Shown here: positions 22,246 to 30,987 of the stretch, piece after piece
Layout: each line of letters starts with the position of its first letter
Position numbering within the stretch: position 1 is the stretch's first letter
Assembly (NCBI RefSeq): GCF_963665355.1
Contig: NZ_OY762229.1
Span: forward strand, 992,001-1,056,000
Source of the DNA: an uncultured Desulfobacter sp.
Lineage (GTDB): Bacteria; Desulfobacterota; Desulfobacteria; Desulfobacterales; Desulfobacteraceae
DNA length: 64,000 nucleotides
Direction: 5' to 3'
Notes under the pieces: generated by a model
Seen by the model: the letters and a program-made list of their open reading frames with translations, nothing else
Told to the model about the DNA's origin: nothing
The model's database searches: none
Position numbers and translations under genes: made by a program

Positions 22246-22452
22246 ATGAAAACCAATATCATTCTTGCCGACGATCACCATGTGATCCGTGAAGGGCTTC
22301 GGCTGCTTCTGGACAGAGAACAGGATTTTCTGGTGATGGCCGAGGCCGACAACGGCGTGGCCGACCTGTCCGCAGTAAAAAAATTCAACCCGGACCTTGT
22401 GGTTGCGGAACTGACCAAATTTGCCATACGGGAAGGTATCACCAGCCTGTAA
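22246..22452 (+). pseudogene. Response regulator with internal deletion
   Basis: The 68-residue frame starts as a normal NarL-type receiver (MKTNIILADDHHVIREGLRL) up to FNPDLVV, one residue before the phosphorylated Asp position. It then jumps directly to ELTKFAIREGITSL, the last residues of a LuxR-type HTH domain. An in-frame deletion of roughly 140 codons therefore removed most of the receiver and the DNA-binding domain. AAAAAGGA precedes the ATG, so it could still be translated, but it cannot work as a regulator. Confidence 0.8.
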
Positions 22453-22705
22453 TTCTGCGGCAGAAAGTTTTTTCATCTGAAATTTTAAGCTGTTGGCTTC
22501 TCTTAAATAGGCCAACGGCTATGCCTGAACTATGCATTTTGCCAATATCCTTTCACAATTGCATCTGGTAGGGTTCCCAGCTATGGGTATCTATTGATCG
22601 CCCGTCGGCCTGAACGCTGCTTCTTCGCAGACGAAGCTTTACCGACCGCGTTTTCAAGCAAAGGAAAGGAGGTGGTTTCCCAAGTCCCGTACATCACTTT
22701 TTGTC
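22453..22705 (+). other. Non-coding scar between regulator remnant and IS91 remnant
   Basis: No gene recognised. The stretch 22580-22700 has a local frame with some transposon-like look, but not enough to name a family. Confidence 0.4.
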
Positions 22706-23484
22706 AGTCATTTTTATATGAAAGTCTGTGTAATCTGATGGTTTCCTGATATTTTTCCCGATAGTTTTTGCGTTTGACTATTTGATAAGCTCCTTTGACT
22801 ATTCTGCCTATTCGCTTTATCCCTTTCTGAATGACCGCTGACCACTTCCTATGTCCGGGTTGCCTCCAAGCCGTAATACCTTATTCTTTGGAAACCTTTC
22901 GGCATAATGTGCTGAACCATCCGCCCAATAAACGTATACACATGTACTTTCTCAAATTTTTTCGATTTGGTTTTATGGTCCTTATACCAATAGCCGACTG
23001 TCTGACCATCATAATTTACTATCCGCCTGGCCGCTATCGGAGGAGACGCTACATACTTGGCTAAATACCCGGCCAACCCACGACAAGCCTCTGGGACACG
23101 CCCCTTACTGACATTTGCAACAAGCCCTTTGGGATATGTCTTCCACAACATATTCAAAAACTAATTCATTTCCGATGAATCAAAATATCTTTTTAACCAT
23201 GAAAGACAGAAACAACTTTTACAACTGAATGGAATTTTCCTTCTATCCTGGCCACAATGCATGCAAATGTACTCGCTATATCCGTTTGAAGCGTCTCTAC
23301 AGCCAAGCATCTTTTGAACTGGGGCTTCGTATTGCTCATGATCATATCTCCGATGAACTTTTTTAAAATATTCCCAATGATCATCAAAGATCGTCTTAAA
23401 AACATCAGCATCTAAAAAGCTTATTTTTTTATCCGATAGCAAAGTCATGACGTGAGTTAAACACATTTTTGTCAATATCACCAC
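22706..23484 (-). pseudogene. IS91-like transposase, deleted and frameshifted
   Basis: Three pieces on the minus strand. 23161-23484 gives the N-terminal zinc-binding part (CMHCGQDRRKIPFSCKSC). 22849-23157 gives the central part with YLAKYVASPPIAARRI and FIGRMVQHIMPKGFQR, typical of IS91. About 22706-22858 gives the C-terminal region (GRIVKGAYQIVKRKNYREKY) in another frame. Between pieces one and two most of the catalytic HUH region is missing. The element is dead. Confidence 0.75.
22711..22737 (-). repeat. Dispersed hairpin repeat, partial copy
   Basis: Only the tail end is present: read on the minus strand, TTACACAGACTTTCATATAA followed by AAA, as in the full copies. It abuts the 3' end of the IS91 remnant. 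Confidence 0.45.
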
Positions 23485-23590
23485 AAATGAAGATATCGGA
23501 CGGTAAAATGGAAATTCCTATACTCTTAAATTACTTTCATGTTTTGCTGTGGTTTTAGCCTGGGCATTGATAGAGCACCCGTCCTGGCTG

Positions 23591-24016
23591 TTACTTCAGA
23601 AGCAGCTGCTGGTGTGAGTAGGGACTGCCCTGGAGGATCAGCTGCATCCCTTCTTTTCTTTCGTTGTTAATCACAATGGGGGCCATAAAGTTCGCCGTCA
23701 TGTCTTGGGGCTTGCCATGGGGAATGGTGATAATGACAAAACAGGATAGCTCTTCCTTTCCAAATTCCCATTTAATCGTGGTATCAAAATCCTTAACAGA
23801 GAGTGTGTACTCAGGATAGAAACGAAGGGGGTCCATGACCACAAATGCCAGATTCGGGTCATCCACGCATTGAAACAGATAAAACGGTGATGTCTCTTTT
23901 TTTTCAAGGACAACATATCGTTTATGCCGCCTGAATCCGGGAATACCATTCGGCATATTGATGATTTTCTCCCCATCAATACTCACCTCACCGAATTGTT
24001 TCGTATTAATCTTCAT
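23591..24016 (-). CDS. fliW: Flagellar assembly factor FliW
   Basis: 141 residues, normal for FliW, which binds CsrA and flagellin and so couples flagellin level to flagellin translation. Family features include the start MKINTKQFGEV, NMPNGIPGF near residue 22 and DPNLAFVVMDP near 53. It follows csrA by 6 bp on the same strand, the standard partner arrangement. Its downstream side opens onto the IS91 remnant. Confidence 0.93.
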   Translation of the reverse strand: MKINTKQFGEVSIDGEKIINMPNGIPGFRRHKRYVVLEKKETSPFYLFQCVDDPNLAFVVMDPLRFYPEYTLSVKDFDTTIKWEFGKEELSCFVIITIPHGKPQDMTANFMAPIVINNERKEGMQLILQGSPYSHQQLLLK

Positions 24017-24022
24017 TGGCTG

Positions 24023-24271
24023 TTATTCAGACTCCTTGTCCTTATTGCCTATCAGTTTGGCTGCCCTTGCAATATCAATGTGATCTGTCCCCTGGGAGGA
24101 AAGAATGTTTTCCTTCTGGATGGCATCAAATATCTCCTGACGCAGAACCGATACTTCCCGGGGAGCATCAATACCTATCCGAATGCTGTTTTTGCCGGCT
24201 TCAACCACCTTGACGATGATATCATTGGCAATGACGATACTCTCACCAACTTTTCGTGTTAGAATAAGCAT
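24023..24271 (-). CDS. csrA: Carbon storage regulator CsrA
   Basis: 82 residues. The core MLILTRKVGESIVI and the RNA-binding IDAPREVSVLR are intact. CsrA binds GGA motifs in mRNA leaders and represses or stabilises them. The C-terminal extension after residue 60 is longer than in E. coli (61 residues), as in FliW-controlled CsrA proteins. Just upstream lies a good sigma-70-type promoter, so csrA-fliW can be transcribed apart from flgN. Confidence 0.95.
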   Translation of the reverse strand: MLILTRKVGESIVIANDIIVKVVEAGKNSIRIGIDAPREVSVLRQEIFDAIQKENILSSQGTDHIDIARAAKLIGNKDKESE

Positions 24272-24383
24272 AGGCGTAACATATAATCCACCAGGCTGAC
24301 ATTAATCATTTTAGCCGTTGAGTTCAAAACGGCCTTACGGGCCTTCCCAATTAAGCCAAATATTTATAACCGGACGTGCCATT

Positions 24384-24413
24384 GTTATAATTCAGATGTA
24401 AGATCAGAGTCAA
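24384..24413 (-). promoter_or_regulatory. Candidate sigma-70 promoter for csrA-fliW
   Basis: Minus strand TTGACT (24408-24413), 18-bp spacer, TATAAC (24384-24389), each five of six. It is about 115 bp before the csrA ATG. Confidence 0.5.
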
Positions 24414-24442
24414 CCTTTGTTCATCACCGGCCCAAGAGGCCT

Positions 24443-24946
24443 CTATCCTGCTACTTTGAACAGGCAGTTGCTCTTTTTTTCCCGGGTCATCATTCCCCGG
24501 CCGGTGTATCGGGCCTGGGATGCGTTGTTTGCAATCAATGCCATGATGTCATCCACAACGGCCATATTTTTTTTGACCTGGAGCTCATTGAGTCTTGTGA
24601 AATGCGCGACCATGTCCTTTTCTTTATTGATGGCGTGTTTGAGGTATCTTATATCATTTTTGCTTTCACTGGGAAGCGGCAGAGCATTTACGATTGTACT
24701 GAGGGTAAATGTTTCCGATTTTCTCTCCATGTCGGGAAAATGATCCTGACAGACGGAAACAATTTTTTTTCGCAATACTTCGATTTTTTTGACAAGATCT
24801 TTCTTGGCTCTGGTCGTCTCCCAGATCATACCAAGGTCAATGGTGCCAATCGCCTTTTTTTCAGCCTTCAATACCAGGTGAAATTGCTGATAGCAGGCAA
24901 GTTTTTCCTTAAGCAAGGATTGGATGCTGTCGGCAGCTTTTTCCAT
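24443..24946 (-). CDS. flgN: FlgN-type flagellar export chaperone
   Basis: 167 residues from ATG 24946 (GGGAG seven bases upstream; the in-frame ATG at 24952 is too close to it). The protein is almost fully helical with coiled-coil spacing, as in FlgN, which chaperones the hook-filament junction proteins FlgK and FlgL. The C-terminal YTGRGM motif is the family's signature. A sigma-54 promoter lies about 115 bp upstream. Oddly, flgK and flgL, its usual next genes, are absent: csrA comes next after 170 bp of non-coding DNA. Confidence 0.8.
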   Translation of the reverse strand: MEKAADSIQSLLKEKLACYQQFHLVLKAEKKAIGTIDLGMIWETTRAKKDLVKKIEVLRKKIVSVCQDHFPDMERKSETFTLSTIVNALPLPSESKNDIRYLKHAINKEKDMVAHFTRLNELQVKKNMAVVDDIMALIANNASQARYTGRGMMTREKKSNCLFKVAG

Positions 24947-25058
24947 AACCATTCTCCCTATCTTTCTGATATCAGATGAGATATTAACCTTTAAATAGTA
25001 GACTCATTTCAAAAAACCAGGGAAATATTTTCCGTTTCGTTTTTGTATAGATTTAAAA

Positions 25059-25074
25059 AGCAACTATTATGCCA
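25059..25074 (-). promoter_or_regulatory. Sigma-54 promoter of flgN
   Basis: On the minus strand TGGCAT-AATAG-TTGCT matches the -24/-12 consensus TGGCAC-N5-TTGCW. It lies about 115 bp before flgN and just after flgJ. Confidence 0.8.
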
Positions 25075-25097
25075 TGATCAGACACAGTCAAAAGGGC

Positions 25098-25406
25098 TTA
25101 AACGGAATCCTGAAGCTGCCGGTATAAAAACTCCTTGAGGCCGGTTACACGTCGGCCCTGGGATAAATTATCCGTAAGATACTGGTCATGCAGGGACTGA
25201 AAGACGTCGGACGCGTTGCTTTCGGGGAAAAGACTGTCTCCGGGCAGGGTATCGCGCATACGCGCCATCAGGGTATTGAGCATTAATGCCTCAAACCCCT
25301 GACAGGCTTTTTCAAGGTCTTTTTCCCGCTTTAACTGCCGGGCTGTCTCCGTGGTGTCCTGGGACGCTGTAACCGGCGCCATAACTCCGGGCATTTGGAC
25401 AGACAT
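25098..25406 (-). CDS. flgJ: Flagellar rod-binding protein, FlgJ N-terminal domain only
   Basis: 102 residues. Residues 27-100 match the rod-binding domain of FlgJ (KACQGFEALMLNTLMARMRD, and FQSLHDQYLTDNLSQ). The peptidoglycan hydrolase domain of gamma-proteobacterial FlgJ is absent, as is usual in this group, so a separate enzyme must open the wall. It ends the flgF-to-flgJ operon and begins 15 bp after flgI. Confidence 0.9.
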   Translation of the reverse strand: MSVQMPGVMAPVTASQDTTETARQLKREKDLEKACQGFEALMLNTLMARMRDTLPGDSLFPESNASDVFQSLHDQYLTDNLSQGRRVTGLKEFLYRQLQDSV

Positions 25407-25421
25407 AATTTTATTCCCCCT

Positions 25422-26447
25422 TTAAAGTATTTCTAGACTGGCCTGCAATGCCCCGGCAGCCTTGATGCTTTCAAGAATACTGATCAGATCCCTGGGCCGG
25501 ACCCCCAGCGAGTTCAGGCCATTCACCAGCTCTCCAATGGTGGAGGCACCGGGAAGTTCCATGAGATACTGGGGCTGTTGTCCCTGGATCGTCACGTTTA
25601 AATCCCCGTGGGCCACGGCAACATTTGAAATGGTTACCTCACTGCCGATAACCACGGTGCCTGTTTTTTCATTAATCACAACCTTGGCTACCGTATCCGG
25701 GACCACAGACAACCCCTCCACATCGGCAATAAACTCGGCCACATGTTCCTGTTGCATGGATTCGGGCACATTCAGGCAGATGGATCCGGCATCAACAATC
25801 TTTGCAATTCCTTCTCCCAAAGCGGCGTTAATGGTATCTCCCACCCGCCGGGCCGTTGTGAAATCCGGCCGGAACAGGGAGAGGGTTAATTGTTTTTTTC
25901 CATCCAGGTGAAAGGGGATCTCCCGTTCCACCGTGGCCCCGTCCATGATCCGGGCTGTGAGAAGGTGGCTGTTCCTGTCGTTCATGCCCGCAGGGATTGC
26001 AAGGCTGACTGCGCCCTGGGCAATGGCATATACATTGCCGTCAATTCCTTTAAGGGGCATCATTAAAAGGGTTCCGCCCTTAAGGCTTGTGGCGTCACCC
26101 AGGGATGAAACCGTGATGTCAATACTGTCTCCGATCCGGGCAAAGGGTGGAATATTTGCCGTGGCCATGATGGCTGCCACATTCTTCACCTTGATCTGGC
26201 TTTTATCAAAATGAAGATTCATTTTTTTGAGCATATTGGTCAACGACTGGCGGGTGAACAGAATATTATTCTTGTCTCCTGTGCCGTTAAGCCCCACCAC
26301 CAGACCGTATCCGGTGAGCTGATTGGAACGGACCCCCTGGATGGCGGCCATGTCCTTGATTCTGGTGGCCATGGCAGGCTCACAAAGGGAAAATAGATAC
26401 AGCAAAATCCCCAGACCTATCATTGTTTGTTTAAATCTATTGTTCAT
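25422..26447 (-). CDS. flgI: Flagellar P-ring protein FlgI
   Basis: 341 residues from the ATG at 26447, which has AAGGAG upstream; an in-frame ATG at 26471 would add eight residues without a ribosome site. The signal peptide (to about residue 27, ending PAMA) exports it to the periplasm, where it forms the ring in the peptidoglycan layer. Signatures: RIKDMAAIQGVRSNQLTGYG near the mature start and the C-terminal LNSLGVRPRDLISILESIKA. It follows flgH by 27 bp. Confidence 0.96.
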   Translation of the reverse strand: MNNRFKQTMIGLGILLYLFSLCEPAMATRIKDMAAIQGVRSNQLTGYGLVVGLNGTGDKNNILFTRQSLTNMLKKMNLHFDKSQIKVKNVAAIMATANIPPFARIGDSIDITVSSLGDATSLKGGTLLMMPLKGIDGNVYAIAQGAVSLAIPAGMNDRNSHLLTARIMDGATVEREIPFHLDGKKQLTLSLFRPDFTTARRVGDTINAALGEGIAKIVDAGSICLNVPESMQQEHVAEFIADVEGLSVVPDTVAKVVINEKTGTVVIGSEVTISNVAVAHGDLNVTIQGQQPQYLMELPGASTIGELVNGLNSLGVRPRDLISILESIKAAGALQASLEIL

Positions 26448-26474
26448 GGTGGCCGCTCCTTTATCCCGCAATGC

Positions 26475-27203
26475 CTACCAGGGCCAGACATTATCAATTA
26501 TCCGTGTGCCCCAGCCCGGTTTCTGTTTATCGGCAAGGGCTCCCTTGCCGTAATATTCAATGCGTGAATCCGCAATGGAAGTGGACTCCACACGGTTGTC
26601 CGAGTCAATGTCGTCGGGTCGCACAACGCCTGACACCATGATGTACTGGACCTCGTTATCCACCTTCATGGCCCTGCGTCCGAATATGCATAGATTGCCG
26701 TTGGGCATGACTTCCGTAACCCGGGCTGCAACAGAGGCTGTTACCTGGCCAGACCTGTCACTTGAGGCCTGTCCTTTGGTGGAATTATCAAAATTTGTTT
26801 CAATGAGGTTGCCTCCTGCAGACCCGCCGCCAAGATGAGTCACTTTCCCGAAGGCATTTAATGTAGGCACTCCCACCGCCATGCTGGTTTTCCGCGCGGC
26901 ATCGGAATTCACCGCCATTGTTGAAGAAGAGTTTTCCACAATATCAACAATCACCGTATCTCCAATATAGGCTGCCTTGGTGTCATCCAGAAGAAATCTG
27001 TTTTGCGCTGTCCAAAGAGAGCCTTCCGAAGGCCTTGCCACGATATACTCAGGTTGAACGACAGGTTCAGGCATTGTCTCCCGGGGCACAGCACTTACGA
27101 CCGGTTCCGGGCCTACGGACATGCACCCGGACAACATTGAGGCCATAAGAATAGTAAGAAATGCCAGACACCCAAGTATTAATTTTTCTTGAATTAAACA
27201 CAT
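26475..27203 (-). CDS. flgH: Flagellar L-ring lipoprotein FlgH
   Basis: 242 residues from ATG 27203, which has a strong AGGAGGT; an in-frame start at 27266 overlaps flgA and lacks one. The lipobox LSGC around residue 27 predicts a lipoprotein in the outer membrane, where it forms the L ring. Conserved blocks are SLWTAQNRFLLDDTKA, GDTVIVDIVENSSS and GNLCIFGRRAMKVDNE. Confidence 0.95.
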   Translation of the reverse strand: MCLIQEKLILGCLAFLTILMASMLSGCMSVGPEPVVSAVPRETMPEPVVQPEYIVARPSEGSLWTAQNRFLLDDTKAAYIGDTVIVDIVENSSSTMAVNSDAARKTSMAVGVPTLNAFGKVTHLGGGSAGGNLIETNFDNSTKGQASSDRSGQVTASVAARVTEVMPNGNLCIFGRRAMKVDNEVQYIMVSGVVRPDDIDSDNRVESTSIADSRIEYYGKGALADKQKPGWGTRIIDNVWPW

Positions 27204-27228
27204 GCCCGACCTCCTGTCTAAATCTTGT

Positions 27229-28227
27229 TTAAAAAACGACTTCCACAGTGCCGTCTTTTGTAACAAGACCGCGCACCAGTTTACCCGAGGTTAAATTTTC
27301 CACTGTCACAGGCTGGCCCGGATACCCGTCCTCCTTGCACACCCCAAGGGTCACAATGGATAAACGATTTTTCTGGGCCACCAGCTTGATCACAGCGCCC
27401 TTTTCAAAGACAGGTGCCTGTTTGAATTCATCCCGGGCCACACAATCGCCTTTGTCAATGGTCCGGGTCATAACCATGCCGAGGACCTGGTCAACCGCAG
27501 TCAGGATGTTGGGTTCCAGGCCAAACACATCCATGTCACGCAGGGTGACGTCAGCCGGGGTGATGGCCTGCCCCCTTTCCAGGCGTCTTGCCGCAACAAC
27601 TACGGGTTTGAATTGGGAGAGGCTGCCCGTAGCGGTCAGCCGGCCTTCTTTGACACCGTCCACCCAGACTTCCACATGAACGGATAAACGCCCGGTGTTG
27701 GAAGGGGTGTATCGTTTATCAAATACCAGGGATAAATCACCCTGGGGATAGAGCTCAATTCCCCGGACACTGAAGGTTTTCACCTTAAAATCCCCTTTTG
27801 GAAAAAAGCCGGATAAAAACTGTCCAAGGGCTTTTTCCACCCGGGACGGGTCAAGTTCCTGGGCGGCGCGTTTGACAAACACCCGTGCAGGCACTTGGAT
27901 ATTCATGTCACTGGCCTTGAGACCCATGGCATTTATGGACGCTTTAATCCGTTCGCCTGATAACTGCTTCATCCGTCCGGCTCGGGGCGATTTCCCCAAA
28001 TCAATACGGGCCAGTTCCTCCTTGAAAAAATCAGGCGCAGTTATATTTGAAACATCGCCCAAATAAATAACAGGGCCTGTGACTTCTGTTGTCCGGGCAA
28101 CGTCAATAGTTGTTTTTTTAGGTGTGGTTGCCAATACCGGCAGGCTGAAAGCAAACAGGCCGGCAAGGCAAAACACTACCGTTAAAAATTTCCTATGGTG
28201 TGCAAAGGCATTCATGGCGTCATCCAT
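27229..28227 (-). CDS. flgA: P-ring assembly chaperone FlgA
   Basis: 332 residues, longer than the E. coli protein (219). A signal peptide covers about residues 1-33. The C-terminal 120 residues form the SAF-like domain, with VVVAARRLERGQAITPADVTL and DQVLGMVMTRTIDKGD. FlgA helps FlgI assemble into the P ring. A second ATG at 28215 is possible; neither has a good ribosome site. It lies between flgG and flgH, in the expected order. Confidence 0.92.
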   Translation of the reverse strand: MDDAMNAFAHHRKFLTVVFCLAGLFAFSLPVLATTPKKTTIDVARTTEVTGPVIYLGDVSNITAPDFFKEELARIDLGKSPRAGRMKQLSGERIKASINAMGLKASDMNIQVPARVFVKRAAQELDPSRVEKALGQFLSGFFPKGDFKVKTFSVRGIELYPQGDLSLVFDKRYTPSNTGRLSVHVEVWVDGVKEGRLTATGSLSQFKPVVVAARRLERGQAITPADVTLRDMDVFGLEPNILTAVDQVLGMVMTRTIDKGDCVARDEFKQAPVFEKGAVIKLVAQKNRLSIVTLGVCKEDGYPGQPVTVENLTSGKLVRGLVTKDGTVEVVF

Positions 28228-28240
28228 TCAAGTTTTTTTT

Positions 28241-29023
28241 TTAAGATTTCAACTGAACTGCCGTTCCCAGCATACTATCTGCGGTGGTGATGGATTTTGA
28301 ATTGGCCTCATAGGTGCGCTGGCCTGAAATCAGGCTGACCATCTCCTCCACAATATCCACATTGGAACTTTCAATATAATAATTCCGTACTGTCCCGGCC
28401 CCGTTTTCTCCCGGGGTATTCTCCTGGGGTGTGCCCGACCCGTCGGTTTCCCTGAACAGGTTTCCGCCCACGGCATATAGTCCGGCGGGATTGGCAAAGG
28501 TGGTTACAAGGACCTGTTCTGTGGCCAAGATGGTATCGTCGTCGGCAAACACGGTCAGGGTTCCGTCATCGTCCAGGGTGATTGTTACGGCATTGGAAGC
28601 GATGGCAATTTCAGGCTGAAGACGGTCACCGGCCTGGGAGGTAATGTACCCCTCACTGTCCAGGGAAAAGTCACCGGCCCGGGTATACATATCCTCGTCG
28701 CCGTGCAGAACCCTGAAAAATCCAGCACCCTGGATGGCAAAGTCAAGCTGATTATCGGTCTGGACATAATCGCCCTGGGTAAATATTTTCTGAATACCCG
28801 CTGTACTTACGCCCATGCCCACCTGAATTCCCGTTGGGACCTGGCCCCCGCCGGGTGTTGTCTGGCCTGCCACCCGCTGGGTCATATACATTAAGTCCTC
28901 AAATGCTGCCCGGGATTTTTTAAACCCGGTGGTGGAAGAGTTGGCCAGGTTATTGGCTGTGACGCCAATCTGCGTATCCTGGGCCATCATTCCCGTAGCT
29001 GCCGACCAAAGTGCACGTATCAT
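28241..29023 (-). CDS. flgG: Flagellar distal rod protein FlgG
   Basis: 260 residues, the standard length. N-terminal MIRALWSAATGMMAQ and NNLANSSTTGFKKS and C-terminal SNVDIVEEMVSLISGQRTYE are the rod-protein heptad signatures. It forms the distal rod driven out through the export apparatus. AAAGGAG precedes the ATG. It follows flgF by 26 bp. Confidence 0.97.
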   Translation of the reverse strand: MIRALWSAATGMMAQDTQIGVTANNLANSSTTGFKKSRAAFEDLMYMTQRVAGQTTPGGGQVPTGIQVGMGVSTAGIQKIFTQGDYVQTDNQLDFAIQGAGFFRVLHGDEDMYTRAGDFSLDSEGYITSQAGDRLQPEIAIASNAVTITLDDDGTLTVFADDDTILATEQVLVTTFANPAGLYAVGGNLFRETDGSGTPQENTPGENGAGTVRNYYIESSNVDIVEEMVSLISGQRTYEANSKSITTADSMLGTAVQLKS

Positions 29024-29049
29024 AAGTTTACTCCTTTATGTGAACAGCC

Positions 29050-29739
29050 CTAAACCATTCCCACTTCATTTATTGCCTTTGAATCAATTTCATCAAATGT
29101 TTTCATGGACTTGGCGTATGTCTCAAACATTCTCTGATATTCAATCATTTTTGCCATTTCCTCCACGACACGGACATTGGCCTGTTCAAGGGAACCCGCT
29201 TTCACTCTGACATTTTCAAGAGCAATTTCATCTGTGCTGTCTCCGGTATAGACAAACAGGTTGTCCCCTGTTTTCTCTAATTTTTTCATATCTTCAAAAG
29301 AGACCACATCAAGGGTGTCCAGAATCTGATTATCCAAAAAGATCTGTCCATATTCATCAATATTGACACTTGTATTGGGGTCCATGGTATCCATGAAAAT
29401 GGCCCCGCCCTGCCCCATGACAGGATTGCCGCTTTTATCCACAAGAATGCCTTCACCGCTCAAGGAAAAATTGCCGTTTCGGGTATACCTGATGCCGTCC
29501 GGGGTTTCCACCTTGAAAAGGCCCTGGGGCCCCAAAGCCACATCCAGGGGATTATCGGTTTTTATCACATCTCCCTGGGTAAAATCCTGGTCCACCCGGG
29601 CCCTGAAGGCCTTGTCAAAACTGACAACATCCTTTTTAAATCCAATGGTGGATGCATTGGCCAGGTTATTGGAAACTGCTTCAAGTTTTCTTTCCTGCCT
29701 TAATCCGCCCTGGGTCGGTCGTGTCATTTCAAGAATCAT
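29050..29739 (-). CDS. flgF: Flagellar proximal rod protein FlgF
   Basis: 229 residues from the ATG at 29739 (MILEMTRPTQGG), which has AAAGGAG upstream; a start at 29793 adds 18 residues unlike the family. N-terminal NNLANASTIGFKKD and C-terminal VVEEMAKMIEYQRMFE mark a rod protein, and its place before flgG makes it FlgF. It is the first gene of flgF-flgG-flgA-flgH-flgI-flgJ, led by a sigma-54 promoter about 100 bp upstream. Confidence 0.93.
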   Translation of the reverse strand: MILEMTRPTQGGLRQERKLEAVSNNLANASTIGFKKDVVSFDKAFRARVDQDFTQGDVIKTDNPLDVALGPQGLFKVETPDGIRYTRNGNFSLSGEGILVDKSGNPVMGQGGAIFMDTMDPNTSVNIDEYGQIFLDNQILDTLDVVSFEDMKKLEKTGDNLFVYTGDSTDEIALENVRVKAGSLEQANVRVVEEMAKMIEYQRMFETYAKSMKTFDEIDSKAINEVGMV

Positions 29740-30184
29740 GGGGCAGTTTACTCCTTTGCATGGTTTGCCGGCGTGTTTGCGGCATTGATTCATCTATGTC
29801 TACATTGTTCATGTTGTATACAAGACTTTATGCAAATGCAGTGCCACATATCTTTTGATTAAACCCGGGGCCCAAGCCGCCGCAGTATTTAAAAGGATTC
29901 TTCGTATTTCCAAGCATATTGCGTCATAAGAGCCAAATGGTCAGGCGCCAAAAGACCGACACCTGAAAAATTTGAATTTGACGCACCCAGAAAAATTTTC
30001 CCACCGAATTTGAATTGATTTCACAAAAAATCCCAAAAAAAAATTATTTAAAGAAGATCATTGCCAGGACCTATCCGGGGTGAAATGAAAAAATCCGATG
30101 AAAATCCCCTTGCATCCTGGCCCGTTTAGGTATAAAGCAAAATCGCATCCACTATGGATGTAAAAAAAAACCAAAAGGAATTTT
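29740..30184. other. Divergent intergenic region between flgF and zinc-ribbon gene
   Basis: Contains the flgF sigma-54 promoter and an AT-rich stretch. For the plus-strand gene a TATAAA (30131-30136) is seen with a poorly spaced TTGCAT before it. No reading frame is supported. Confidence 0.45.
29831..29846 (-). promoter_or_regulatory. Sigma-54 promoter of flgF operon
   Basis: On the minus strand TGGCAC-TGCAT-TTGCA is a perfect -24/-12 consensus, about 92 bp before the flgF ATG. Confidence 0.88.
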
Positions 30185-30442
30185 ATGAGCAATTACGGCG
30201 ATTACCCCGATACTGAGCATCTTTGTGCTGAACACTCTGCCGAAAAAGACGCTTTGCAAAAAAAGCATCCCCATAACTCGTCCGGTCCGCGGGAAGAGCC
30301 AAATCAACATGTAGAAAACGGGTTTAAAGATTATTTCTGTCCGTTTTGCGGCTACAGATTATTCCGGGGCAAAGTCCGGGATTTTAAAATGGTCTGCCAT
30401 GAATGCAACCGGCTTGTGGACAGCAAAACATTGGAAAAATAG
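30185..30442 (+). CDS. Small zinc-ribbon protein
   Basis: 85 residues, family not recognised. The N-terminal half is polar and likely disordered. The C-terminal half has CPFCGYRLFRG and CHECNRLV, a four-Cys zinc ribbon (two CxxC pairs 21 residues apart). AAAGGA precedes the ATG by 6 bases. Such proteins bind nucleic acid or a protein partner; nothing around shows which. It is divergent from the flgF operon. Confidence 0.7.
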   Translation: MSNYGDYPDTEHLCAEHSAEKDALQKKHPHNSSGPREEPNQHVENGFKDYFCPFCGYRLFRGKVRDFKMVCHECNRLVDSKTLEK

Positions 30443-30579
30443 GATCGGCTGATAACTCAAAGAATCAATGTCCAATTTCAGGGGGACCTATGTGACTGAG
30501 GTCAACAGTATAATATTGGCCTGCCCGCCATGGATCGTATCGACCCTGGTCAATCTTATTCCTTTTTTAAATTTACTCC

Positions 30580-30600
30580 TGTAGAAAAAACATTTCTACA
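30580..30600. repeat. 21-bp perfect palindrome, possible operator
   Basis: Arms TGTAGAAA and TTTCTACA around AAACA, about 255 bp upstream of the promoter of the redox cluster. It could be a protein-binding site or a small hairpin; no bound factor is known. Confidence 0.35.
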
Positions 30601-30852
30601 ATAGTTGTCTTTTGTAATCCAATTGATCATAACTTATGTCTGAACGGGAAACCCGCATTTGGACCAAAAGTTACCCGCATGCGAAATGCATAACATTTTA
30701 AAACCATAGTAAATTCAGTGGTGTAAGGATTTTAAAATTTCATTCAACACCGCAGCCGCTCAACTTTGAACTTTAACGCTCTATAGGTTAGGATTCGTCC
30801 GAACGCCCCAGCGAACAAAATAAAGACATGTTCGCAATTACTAGAATTATTC

Positions 30853-30881
30853 TTGACGCCTGTAATCTCGAAGTATATGAT
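30853..30881 (+). promoter_or_regulatory. Sigma-70 promoter of the NuoE-like operon
   Basis: TTGACG (30853-30858), exact 17-bp spacer, TATGAT (30876-30881), five of six in both boxes. It leaves about 100 bases of leader. Confidence 0.6.
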
Positions 30882-30987
30882 TTGGTCATTTGCTCATATC
30901 CGGTATGGGATGTTAACGTCCTGCATCGTAATCAATATACATCTAAGGGGTCGTACCCTTTAGAGATCAGTTACGAGGAATATACCA

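Larger units (their letters stand above)
30443..30987 (+). other. Long leader/intergenic region before the redox cluster
   Basis: No gene. It contains a perfect inverted repeat (TGTAGAAA at 30580-30587 with TTTCTACA at 30593-30600), a weaker one around 30484-30504 (GGACCT with AGGTC), and a sigma-70 promoter at 30853-30881. Confidence 0.5.

Noticed and set aside
22066-22515. Minus-strand open frame of about 150 codons
   Set aside because: It is a shadow of the response regulator and kinase remnants on the plus strand.
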